DNA from: Alphaproteobacteria bacterium Ga0077535
GTDB lineage: Bacteria > Pseudomonadota > Alphaproteobacteria > Caulobacterales > Aquidulcibacteraceae
Reading direction: 5' to 3'
Assembly: GCA_001464425.1 (NCBI GenBank)
Contig: LNEK01000020.1
Location: forward strand, 372,001 to 436,000
Length of the DNA: 64,000 nucleotides
Of this stretch, positions 56,404 through 64,000 are shown in pieces. A model generated the notes under the pieces. It saw only the letters and a list, made by a program, of their open reading frames with translations, was not told where the DNA came from and did not search any database. The stretch's first letter is position 1. The number at the start of each line of letters is the position of its first letter. The position numbers and the translations under genes were made by a program.

Positions 56404-56637
56404 TCACGCTTCTCTGTGAGCCTGTTGCTTTGCTATTTCGCCCGTGGGCGGTGCGGCCGGAAATCGCCGCTTGTTATCCTGACCTCTTGCTGAGGAAGCC
56501 GAGGCGGCGTTTGGAGCTCGCCTGCCAATGAAACCGCCGCCGGTCCAGCCCCTGAACCCGTCTGGCCATCGATTCCGAGAATGAAGGTAATCTGCCAGGC
56601 CTTCCGTTCCAAGGGTTTTTTCAGGGTCTGACCTCAT
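56404..56637 (-). CDS. Doubtful 77-codon ORF coupled to prmC
   Basis: This reading frame opens at an ATG overlapping the prmC stop as ATGA and runs [20 protein letters not shown], then turns Arg/Ala/Gly-rich without recognisable fold. It occupies the otherwise gene-poor gap between prmC and the DUF4167 gene. The ATGA coupling is its only support, so it may be chance. Confidence 0.22.
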   Translation of the reverse strand: MRSDPEKTLGTEGLADYLHSRNRWPDGFRGWTGGGFIGRRAPNAASASSARGQDNKRRFPAAPPTGEIAKQQAHREA

Positions 56638-57482
56638 GCCGCACGACGTCCTGCTACAACCCGGGCGATCCCGTTTAGGTCCAGGCGCGGCGTTTCTGCG
56701 GTAAGCCCCTGTTCAACCGCCAAACCCCGAACCGCCTCAGCCTGCCCGATGCCGACCTCCAGGGCATAAGCGCCGCCAGGCCGCAGCAGCCGGGGCAAGG
56801 CCGCGAGAATGGCCCTATAGGCGCTCAATCCATCTGCGCCGCCGTCTAGAGCCAAGCGAGGCTCGTAACGGACCACCTCCGGCTCCAGACCATCGATGTC
56901 AGCCGACGGGATATAGGGCGGGTTGGAGACGACTAGATCGAACGCCTCCTCTAAGCCGGCGCTCCAATCGCCTCCCTGAAGATCAAGCCGATCCGCGAGC
57001 CCAAGCTTTTCGGCATTGCGACGCGCGCTCGCCAGCGCTGACTCGCTCACGTCCACACCGACACCGGTCGTGTCCGGCCGCTCGGCCAGAATAGCCAGAA
57101 TGATCGCGCCGCTCCCGACACCAAGATCGAGCACGCGTGCGGCTGAGCCCTTCGGCAAAATTTCCAGCGCCGTCTCGACCAACAACTCGGTCTCCGGGCG
57201 CGGCGAAAGCACGTCCGCACTGACGTCCAAATCAAGCGTCCAGAATGATTTGCGCCCTAGGATGTGTCCGATCGGCTCGCGCGCTTCGCGACGCAGGGTA
57301 AGTGCTTCGACGCCTGCGACCTGCTCGTCGTTTAGAACGCGCCGTGGATCGGTAATTATGTCGAGCCGGCTAACACCCGCGCCTGCTTCGAGGAGCAAGC
57401 GCGCATCAATCACCGGCGTGTCGATGCCGGCCGCTTCCAAACGCCGCCGCAGCTCAGTCCAAAGCGAAACCAAAGTGGTCAC
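56634..57482 (-). CDS. prmC: Release factor glutamine methyltransferase
   Basis: A 282-residue SAM-dependent enzyme that methylates the Gln of the GGQ motif in release factors RF1 and RF2. The SAM-binding loop is [20 protein letters not shown] and the catalytic NPPY is in [20 protein letters not shown]. The helical N-terminal release-factor-binding domain ([40 protein letters not shown]) is complete. It overlaps its substrate gene prfA by four bases. Confidence 0.96.
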   Translation of the reverse strand: MTTLVSLWTELRRRLEAAGIDTPVIDARLLLEAGAGVSRLDIITDPRRVLNDEQVAGVEALTLRREAREPIGHILGRKSFWTLDLDVSADVLSPRPETELLVETALEILPKGSAARVLDLGVGSGAIILAILAERPDTTGVGVDVSESALASARRNAEKLGLADRLDLQGGDWSAGLEEAFDLVVSNPPYIPSADIDGLEPEVVRYEPRLALDGGADGLSAYRAILAALPRLLRPGGAYALEVGIGQAEAVRGLAVEQGLTAETPRLDLNGIARVVAGRRAA

Positions 57483-58570
57483 GCGTCGTCCTCCAACGCC
57501 GCCAGCTTCTGCGCCTGATCCTCAGCGGCTAACGCGTCTAACAGCGGGTCGAGCGCTGAGCCTTCGAGGACTTCGGGCAAATTATAGACGGTCAGATTGA
57601 TGCGGTGGTCGGTGACGCGACCTTGCGGGAAATTGTAGGTGCGGATGCGCTCACTGCGATCACCCGAGCCGATTTGCCCTTTGCGCTCTGCCGCCCGCGC
57701 GGCATCGCGTTTGTCACGCTCCAACTCGTAGAGCTTTGCCTTCAAAACCGTCATAGCCTGCACCCGGTTCTGGTGCTGCGACTTCATCTGGCTCACCACG
57801 ATGATGCCCGTTGGTATGTGCAGGATGCGCACCGCACTGTCGGTCTTGTTGACGTGCTGTCCGCCAGCGCCGGAGGCCCGCATCGTGTCGATGCGAATGT
57901 CTTTGTCTTGGACGACAATGTCGACGTCTCCTTCCGGCTGCGGCAAAACCGCCACCGTCGCGGCGGAGGTGTGAATCCGGCCGCCAGCTTCGGTCTCCGG
58001 TACGCGCTGAACGCGGTGCACACCGCTCTCGAACTTGAGCCGCCCGAACACGCCAGTTCCGGTGACTGTGGCGATGGCTTCTTTCACGCCGCCAATGCCA
58101 GTGTCCGAAAGCGACTCCAACTCGAACTTCCAACGCCGAATGGACGCATAACGCTGATACATCCGCAGCAGATCGCCAGCGAACAAAGCCGCCTCTTCCC
58201 CGCCCGTGCCGGCGCGGATTTCCAAAATAGCGGAGGCATTCTCGTCTTTGTCTTTCGGCGCCAATAGCAGCAGCGCTGTCTTTTCCAGCGCAGGCAATGC
58301 CTCCTTCGCGGCGTTGAGTTCTTCTTCCGCGAGCGTCGCCATCTCCTTGTCGCCGGCGCTATCGCGGAGCATGGCTTCGAGGCTGGCGACCTCGGCCTTC
58401 TTGGCGTTCAGCGCGGCGACCGCATCGATGAGTGGCTTTAGCTCAGCGTGCTCTTGCCCGAGCTTTACGATCTCGGCCCCATCAGTCGCTGCGCCAAGAC
58501 GCGCCTCGATACGCTCAAAGCGTTCGAGCGCCTGCCCCAGGCGGCGTTCCAAACGAGTGAGATCGGACAT
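57479..58570 (-). CDS. prfA: Peptide chain release factor 1
   Basis: A 363-residue factor that ends translation at UAA and UAG. The catalytic GGQ loop is [20 protein letters not shown]. The codon-reading PxT tripeptide is PET in [20 protein letters not shown], which marks RF1 rather than RF2. [20 protein letters not shown] and [20 protein letters not shown] complete the core. prmC follows directly, with a four-base overlap. Confidence 0.96.
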   Translation of the reverse strand: MSDLTRLERRLGQALERFERIEARLGAATDGAEIVKLGQEHAELKPLIDAVAALNAKKAEVASLEAMLRDSAGDKEMATLAEEELNAAKEALPALEKTALLLLAPKDKDENASAILEIRAGTGGEEAALFAGDLLRMYQRYASIRRWKFELESLSDTGIGGVKEAIATVTGTGVFGRLKFESGVHRVQRVPETEAGGRIHTSAATVAVLPQPEGDVDIVVQDKDIRIDTMRASGAGGQHVNKTDSAVRILHIPTGIIVVSQMKSQHQNRVQAMTVLKAKLYELERDKRDAARAAERKGQIGSGDRSERIRTYNFPQGRVTDHRINLTVYNLPEVLEGSALDPLLDALAAEDQAQKLAALEDDA

Positions 58571-58578
58571 GACCTAGT

Positions 58579-58995
58579 TCACTGCAGTTCGGTGAAGATC
58601 TCGGACTCCACCGCCGCGATCTGCGGTTCGGCGAACGCAATCAGCAGGTCCGGTTGGCGCACATAAGGCACTATCACCTCAACGGCGCTGCCATTGGCTG
58701 CTTCGATGTGAAAACAGAGCGCAGCCGCATCGTCGCCGCGCGCACGGCCGTCAAAAACGAGGCCAGCAGCGATCAAGCCGTTCTCGGCTTCGTCAGCACG
58801 GAACCCGGCGATCAGGCCGGAGATGTGATCCGTAGGCGCCGATTGCTCGATCGGCAGATCGACATTCGTGTGAATCTGCTCGCCGGTCTTGCGGATGCCG
58901 GCGCCGAACGGCGCGAAGGAACCACCGTCCAGCAGCGCACGATGGGCGGTGTCGAACAAGTATTGGTAGGTGTCCTGCAGATGTCGCTGCAGCAT
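58579..58995 (-). CDS. Uncharacterised protein between ispG and prfA
   Basis: A 138-residue soluble protein, MLQRHLQDTYQYLFDTAHRA with a C-terminal half AALCFHIEAANGSAVEVIVP and YVRQPDLLIAFAEPQIAAVE. The chain has no signal or membrane segment and looks like a compact mixed alpha/beta fold. It starts two bases after the ispG stop and ends eight bases before the prfA start, so it belongs to the ispG-prfA-prmC operon. I do not recognise the family and see no catalytic motif. Confidence 0.8.
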   Translation of the reverse strand: MLQRHLQDTYQYLFDTAHRALLDGGSFAPFGAGIRKTGEQIHTNVDLPIEQSAPTDHISGLIAGFRADEAENGLIAAGLVFDGRARGDDAAALCFHIEAANGSAVEVIVPYVRQPDLLIAFAEPQIAAVESEIFTELQ

Positions 58996-58997
58996 GA

Positions 58998-60137
58998 TCA
59001 GCCCTTCGCCGTTTCGCGGGCTTCACGCAATGTCCGCGCCCGATCTTCAACCAGATCAACGATATGGTCGATCATGGCCTCGTTGTCGACCTTATGGTCC
59101 TGCTTACCCGCCACATAGACCATGCCTGCGCCTTTGCCGCCGCCGGTGAAGCCCAGATCGGTCATCAACGCCTCGCCCGGCCCATTCACGACGCAGCCGA
59201 TAATGGAAAGCGTGATTGGCTCAGCAATGTGTGCAATGCGCTTTTCGATCTCATCGACCGTCGCGATCACATTGAAGCCCTGACGCGCGCAAGACGGGCA
59301 AGCGATGATCGTCACGCCGCGTTGGCGTAAGCCCAAAGACTTGAGCAGGTCGTTGCCAACCTTGATTTCTTCGACGGGATCGGCAGCAAGCGAAACACGG
59401 ATCGTGTCGCCAATGCCGGCCCACAGCAGAGAGCCCATCGCAATCGATGACTTCACTGTGCCCGCGCGCAGCGCACCGGCTTCAGTGACGCCGAGATGCA
59501 GCGGCGCGTCGGTGGCTTCAGCCAGTGCGTGATACGCGGCTGCGGTGAGAAACACGTCAGACGCTTTGACGCTGATTTTGTACTCGCGAAAGTCATGCTC
59601 CTCGAGCAGAGCCGCGTGATAGAGAGCGCTCTCGACCATCGCTTCCGGGCACGGCTCACCATACTTTTCGAGCAGATGGCTTTCCAACGATCCAGCGTTC
59701 ACGCCGATCCGGATCGAACACCCATGATCCTTCGCGGCCTGAATGACGTCTCGCACGCGATCAGCCTTGCCGATGTTGCCCGGATTGATCCGCAGGCACG
59801 CGGCGCCCGCTGCAGCCGCCTCAATAGCGCGGCGATAATGGAAGTGGATGTCCGCAACGAGCGGCACCTTCGCTTCGCGCGCGATCGTGGCGAACGCCGC
59901 AGTGGAATCTTCATCCGGACAAGAGACGCGCACGATATCGGCGCCCGCCTCTTCCAACTGACGGATTTGCGCAATCGTCGCCGCGGCGTCAGCGGTCACG
60001 GTGTTCGTCATCGACTGCACCGCTATCGGTGCATCGCCGCCGACCTCAACCGTACCGACGCGAATCTTGCGCGACTTTCGCCGCTCAATCCGCCGCCATG
60101 GGCGGATATGGTGAAGATCGCTTGCGCCGCCGTCCAT
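58998..60137 (-). CDS. ispG: 4-hydroxy-3-methylbut-2-en-1-yl diphosphate synthase (flavodoxin)
   Basis: A 379-residue 4Fe-4S enzyme of the MEP isoprenoid pathway. The TIM-barrel half has [20 protein letters not shown] and [20 protein letters not shown]. The cluster ligands are [15 protein letters not shown] (CxxC) and the distal [20 protein letters not shown]. Family size and motif order are normal. It lies downstream of the RodZ-like gene and upstream of the unknown 138-residue gene and prfA. Confidence 0.95.
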   Translation of the reverse strand: MDGGASDLHHIRPWRRIERRKSRKIRVGTVEVGGDAPIAVQSMTNTVTADAAATIAQIRQLEEAGADIVRVSCPDEDSTAAFATIAREAKVPLVADIHFHYRRAIEAAAAGAACLRINPGNIGKADRVRDVIQAAKDHGCSIRIGVNAGSLESHLLEKYGEPCPEAMVESALYHAALLEEHDFREYKISVKASDVFLTAAAYHALAEATDAPLHLGVTEAGALRAGTVKSSIAMGSLLWAGIGDTIRVSLAADPVEEIKVGNDLLKSLGLRQRGVTIIACPSCARQGFNVIATVDEIEKRIAHIAEPITLSIIGCVVNGPGEALMTDLGFTGGGKGAGMVYVAGKQDHKVDNEAMIDHIVDLVEDRARTLREARETAKG

Positions 60138-60208
60138 TGAAGCGTCGTCCTTTCGAGCTTCCGAGATAGCGCTTTAGCGCAGCCCGTAACAGGGCCAGCA
60201 GCGGTGTC

Positions 60209-61036
60209 TTAGGTGCGCGGACGGTCGATTTCCGCCTGGGTAAGCGGGCGCACGTCATCAATAGCGCGGCCGAGAACCGGCATGCCGACGGTCCCCAGCG
60301 GCCCAGCAGAGACCCCGTTCACATAAAGCTCAAAGGCCCCGCCATCACGCGCGTGAAGGGTCCAGCCCGGGCTCGGGTCTGGTCGGTATACATCCCCCGC
60401 ACGCAGTTCCCGCGACAAGAAGACCGTGCCATCAGGCCCCCGCGCCTCAAGCCAGGCGTCTGCCACGGCCCGTATTTCGACCACGCGGGTTTCCTCCGCG
60501 GTGGCGCCAACAGGCGTCGATCGGCCCGGGGCAGCCGAGGTCGGCGCTTCGGCCACCTGATCACCACCGTCCTGGCTCACGGCGCGCCAGCCGACGAAGC
60601 CGACCGCAAGAACCACCAGGGCCGCTGCGGCCAACCACGGACGCTCCCGGTGCGGCTTCGACGTGGGTGTACGGATCTGCTTTTGAACGTCTTCGCGGGT
60701 CAGCGCGGATTCACGCTGGAACTGGTCGACGATGGCTTTTTCATCGATTCCCAGCTCCCGCGCGTATGAACGCAAGAACGCCAGCGCATAGGCTTTACCC
60801 GGCAGCAGCTTGACGTTCATCTCCTCAAGCGCTTCCAGGAATTCCCGGCGAACCCGGATCCGGTCCGCGACTTCGTCGAGACTGAGCCCGCGTTGCCGGC
60901 GCGCTTCCGAGAGCTTGCGGCCCGCTCGCCACGCAGCGTCCAGCACCGGCGGGGAAGCCGGCGTTGGCGACCGTTGCGAACGCGTATTGAGCGTCTCAGC
61001 GTCGCTGGTCGGATCGGTAGGCACGGGTTGCAACAT
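60209..61036 (-). CDS. RodZ-like protein (HTH, membrane helix, DUF4115)
   Basis: A 275-residue bitopic membrane protein. The N-terminal helix-turn-helix (LSEARRQRGLSLDEVADRIR; LPGKAYALAFLRSYARELGI) is the HTH_25 type that in RodZ binds MreB. A single transmembrane helix (WLAAAALVVLAVGFVGWRAV, about 130-149) follows. The periplasmic DUF4115 beta domain contains VVEIRAVADAWLEARGPDGT and LTHARDGGAFELYVNGV-like strands. It probably links the MreB cytoskeleton to the cell wall. It precedes ispG, as in many proteobacteria. Confidence 0.82.
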   Translation of the reverse strand: MLQPVPTDPTSDAETLNTRSQRSPTPASPPVLDAAWRAGRKLSEARRQRGLSLDEVADRIRVRREFLEALEEMNVKLLPGKAYALAFLRSYARELGIDEKAIVDQFQRESALTREDVQKQIRTPTSKPHRERPWLAAAALVVLAVGFVGWRAVSQDGGDQVAEAPTSAAPGRSTPVGATAEETRVVEIRAVADAWLEARGPDGTVFLSRELRAGDVYRPDPSPGWTLHARDGGAFELYVNGVSAGPLGTVGMPVLGRAIDDVRPLTQAEIDRPRT

Positions 61037-61144
61037 GGAGCGGCTGGTCCCTCCTAGAGACCATACGTTAAGAGAGGCAAATTTTACGCCACCCCGAAAG
61101 AGTAATCGCGAATCGCGCGCGTCTCAATGATCCGCTATGGCGCA

Positions 61145-63371
61145 CTACAGCGCGTATCCACGGCCCACGGCAAAAGCTGTGAGTTCTGGACGGATCGAAG
61201 CCGGACTTTCGTTCAGCATATCCTCCACTGCCGAGGCAGCATCGCCAGCATCGATGGAGAGGATGAGCCGCTTCACGGGGCCGATACCTGATGCCGGCAT
61301 AGACAAGCGGCGAAAGCCGAGTGCGGTAAACGCGAGAGCCTCCAGCGGCCGACCTGCCGCCTCGCCGCAAATAGAGATATGAAGCCCTGCATTCTCCGCG
61401 TCTTCGCGAATGCGCTTTAGAAAGCGCAGAGCGGGAGGGCTAAGGACGTCGTACCGCTCCGAGACACGCTGGTTGCCGCGGTCAGCGGCGAAGAAATACT
61501 GCATCAAATCGTTGGTGCCGATCGATAGGAAATCGGCGCGGCCTTTCAGGTCCGGCACCGCCCACGCCAGCGCCGGCGCCTCAACCATCACGCCGACCTC
61601 AACCTTCAACGGCGCGCTTCGACCGTGACGGTGACCCCACTCAAGCTCGCGATCGACCAGTTCACGCGCCGCGTCGAATTCTTGCACCGTGGTGACGAGC
61701 GGGAACATGACCCGGAGCGTCCGCCCGGCCGCAGCGCTGATCAGGGCGCGGAGCTGGTAGCGCAGCAAAGCGGGACGATCGAGCCCGATGCGCACGGCGC
61801 GCCATCCCAAAGCGGGATTCTCCTCGCGCTCAGCCGCCACGTACGGAAGCACCTTGTCGCCACCAAGATCGAGAGTGCGGAAGGTCACCGGACGATCGCC
61901 CGCAGCCTCCAACACGTCACGATAGAGCAAAGTCTGGCTTTCAAGCCGCGGCAGCGTCTCTGAGACCATGAACTGGAACTCGGTGCGGAAGAGACCAATG
62001 CCCTCCGCGCCGGTCTCGTCCAGATGGTGGACGTCGAGCGCCAGGCCGGCATTGAGCAGCAGCGTCATGCGCTGCCCGTCCGTGGTGATCGGCGGAATAT
62101 CCTTTAGCCGGGCGAACTCCGCGGCGCGCGCCGACCGTAAGTTCAGCCGCTGGCTGTACGCCGATATGACCTGGCCTTCGGCGCGCAACCGCAACTCGCC
62201 GCGCTCACCGTCCAGCACCACCGCATCGCCGGCCTCAACGCGCGACAGCAAGCCCGGCAGCATGCCGACCATCGGAATACCAAGCGCCCGCGCCACAATC
62301 GCCGCGTGGCCGGTGTTCGAGCCGTCTTCCAGAGCAACGCCCTTCAAGCGCTCGGCGCCATAATCCAAAAGCTCGGCCGGCCCGAGTTCGCGCGCGATAA
62401 GGATCGCATCGTCGGGCATTGCTTGCGAAGTGGCGCCGTCCACACCAGCGAGCGCACGCAGCAGCCGATTGTCGAGGTCCTCCAGGTCGTGCATGCGTTC
62501 GCGCAGATACGGATCGCGCGTCGCGTTGAATTTCGCCCGGTGTTCGCCGCGCACTCGCTCAACGGCGGCGTCCGCCGAAAGACCGGCCCGGACACCATGC
62601 TTCAACTTCACCTCCCAACCCGGATCGTTCGCGAGCATCAGGAAAGTTTCCAGCACTTCGCGCGACACACCCGATATCCGCCCCGGGTCACCGTCGATCA
62701 TGTGGGACAGCGAATTGCGGACCTGCGCTAACGCCGCTTCAAGCCGGCGCTCTTCCTCCACCGGATCGCAGGACGGCGGTGCCAATCGCGAGCCCGTCCG
62801 AAAACGCCCTACCCAGCAGGAGCTCCGGGCGACTGGCGCGCGCTTCGACTTCAGAAAGTCCAGAGAGGTCGCCGAACGCGCGCGAGGCCACCATCTCGGC
62901 CAGCACCATGGCGATGGTTTGCAGCGCCTCGACTTCGTCCTCGCCATAAATGCGCGAGACGCGGTTCTGTACGACTAGAACACCGAAGGTCCGTTCCGAG
63001 CGGACGATCGGCACGCCGAGAAACGAGCTGTACGGGTCCTCGCCTGTCTCGGGCCGGTAAGCGAACCGCTCGTGGTGCGGGGCGTCTGCGATATTGAGAG
63101 GTTGAGCGCTCTCCGCCACGAGGCCGACGAGGCCCTCCCCCTGCTTCAGTCTGGTCCGGTGCACGGCCGCGGGATCGAGCCCCTGCGTCGCAAACAGTTC
63201 ATGCACCGCGCCCCGCGTCAGATAGATCGAGCAGACATCGGCGACCATAGTCGAGGCGATCATGGCCACAAGCCGATCGAGGCGCTGTTGCGCCTCGCCG
63301 CCCGTCTCCATGATTTCCCGCAGCTTGCGCAGGAGAATCCGGGATCCGCCGATATTGGCTGGCCCTGCCAT
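61145..63371 (-). pseudogene. ptsP: Phosphoenolpyruvate-protein phosphotransferase PtsP (EI-Ntr), frameshifted
   Basis: Two frames make one gene. The N-terminal frame from 63371 encodes a GAF domain (residues about 16-165: VADVCSIYLTRGAVHELFAT; FLGVPIVRSERTFGVLVVQN) and stops at 62739 after SDGLAIGTAVLR. The second frame, reaching 61145, carries the enzyme I core: DPVEEERRLEAALAQVRNSL, the phospho-His in GSNTGHAAIVARALGIPMVG, TEFQFMVSETLP and the Cys of ISICGEAAGRPLEALAF. Relatives have about a dozen residues between AVLH and the D(P) of the linker; here the frames meet at 62767/62768 with these missing, so about 30-40 bases are deleted out of frame. PtsP would start the nitrogen phosphotransfer relay. 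Confidence 0.85.
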
Positions 63372-63406
63372 CGCCTCTGCTATCGTCTCCTTCCGGGCGC
63401 CCCCGA

Positions 63407-64000
63407 TCAGGCGGCGTCTAGTTCATAAGCCGTGTGCAACGCCCGCACCGCAAGCTCGGTGTAGGCGGCGTCGATCAACACTGAGATTTTGATTTCCGAC
63501 GTGGCGATCGCTTCGATGTTGATGCCTTTTTGCGCAAGCGCCGCGAACATTGTCCGGGCCACGCCCACTTGGCTTTTCATACCGATGCCTATGACGGAGA
63601 CTTTGGCCACATCGCGGCGAATGTGGATTTCCTCCACGCCAATCTTCTCGCGCGCCGCCTCGATCGTTTCGGCTGCGCGCGCAGCGTCCCGTTCCGGGCA
63701 GGTGAAGACGATGTTCTGGCGTTCCGGCTGGCGCGCTTCGCTCTGGACGATCATGTCGACGTTGACGTGCGCGTCAGCCAAGCGCCCGAAAATATCGGCG
63801 GCCACACCGGGATGATCTTCTACCCCGAGCAGCGTGATTTTCGCTTCATCGCGCGAATAGGCGACGCCGGAAACGACCTGCTTTTCCACGATCTCATCCT
63901 CAGGACAAACCAACGTGCCGGGATTGGGCGCACCCGGCTCAACAAAACTCGACAGCACCCTGATTGGCACACGCTTGGCGAACGCTAGCTCGACTGAGCG
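63407..64000 (-). CDS. lysC: Aspartate kinase, C-terminal part (5' end outside window)
   Basis: The last 198 codons of an aspartokinase, which commits aspartate to lysine, threonine and methionine synthesis. The frame is open to the right edge (RSVELAFAKRVPIRVLSSF), so the catalytic domain lies outside. Two ACT regulatory domains are visible: SRDEAKITLLGVEDHPGVAA with HVNVDMIVQSEA, and ISIGM-like VAKVSVIGIGMKSQVGVART with GINIEAIATSEIKISVLID. These bind lysine or threonine for feedback control. ptsP follows it on the same strand after about 35 bases. Confidence 0.93.
   Translation of the reverse strand, partial: RSVELAFAKRVPIRVLSSFVEPGAPNPGTLVCPEDEIVEKQVVSGVAYSRDEAKITLLGVEDHPGVAADIFGRLADAHVNVDMIVQSEARQPERQNIVFTCPERDAARAAETIEAAREKIGVEEIHIRRDVAKVSVIGIGMKSQVGVARTMFAALAQKGINIEAIATSEIKISVLIDAAYTELAVRALHTAYELDAA

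Overview
The window is about 64 kb of GC-rich chromosome from an alphaproteobacterium, most likely Caulobacterales or the Hyphomonadaceae. The placement rests on gene content and order: tig-clpP-clpX-lon-hupB, mfd-sdhE-recG, iscR-led sufBCDS, glnB-glnA, prfA-prmC with a DUF4167 gene close by, and a PopA-like protein (degenerate receiver plus degenerate GGDEF domain with an intact c-di-GMP I-site). It is almost entirely housekeeping DNA. I see no insertion sequence, phage, CRISPR array or resistance island. Many genes are packed in ATGA or TGATG overlaps. Three tRNAs (Ser-UGA, Arg-UCU, Leu-UAG) are present.

Layout. 1-5.5 kb, minus strand: a cell-wall and replication operon, rlpA, dacA, tmk, holB, tatD and an MBL-fold hydrolase cut by the window edge. 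5.7-10.3 kb: tRNA-Ser, an outer-membrane barrel with a coiled-coil N-terminus, the two subunits of a 3-oxoacid CoA-transferase with a 41-residue membrane microprotein between them, and a CaiB/AMACR-type CoA-transferase. 10.3-21.1 kb: the PopA-like gene facing mfd-sdhE, then recG, a family 2 glycosyltransferase, a DNA photolyase and a cyclopropane-fatty-acid synthase. 21.1-32.8 kb: a frameshifted sulfurtransferase, tRNA-Arg overlapping the end of a complex I accessory gene, hupB, lon, a serine hydrolase lipoprotein, clpX, two tandem secreted paralogs, clpP and tig.

32.9-41.7 kb: tRNA-Leu, a membrane protein, the NAD(P)H-hydrate repair enzyme, a histidine phosphatase, glnB-glnA, two small envelope proteins, parE and a lipoprotein. 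41.9-47.4 kb: a DEAD-box helicase, an aldehyde dehydrogenase, a diguanylate cyclase, an enoyl-CoA hydratase and a TfoX-N protein. 47.4-54.8 kb: one long operon reading iscR, cysteine desulfurase, sufB, lipoprotein, small membrane protein, sufC, sufD, sufS, sufT, sufA, behind a site that closely matches the type 1 IscR operator. 54.9-64 kb: an alpha/beta hydrolase, a DUF4167 protein, prmC, prfA, a conserved-looking unknown, ispG, a RodZ-like gene, a frameshifted ptsP and the 3' end of lysC.

The most interesting items are the IscR operator, the two genes embedded between sufB and sufC, the PopA-like c-di-GMP effector, the microprotein inside the CoA-transferase operon, the tandem secreted paralogs, a stop codon supplied by a tRNA gene, and two conserved genes (sseA, ptsP) each broken by a short out-of-frame deletion. 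No wholly new system could be shown from sequence alone.
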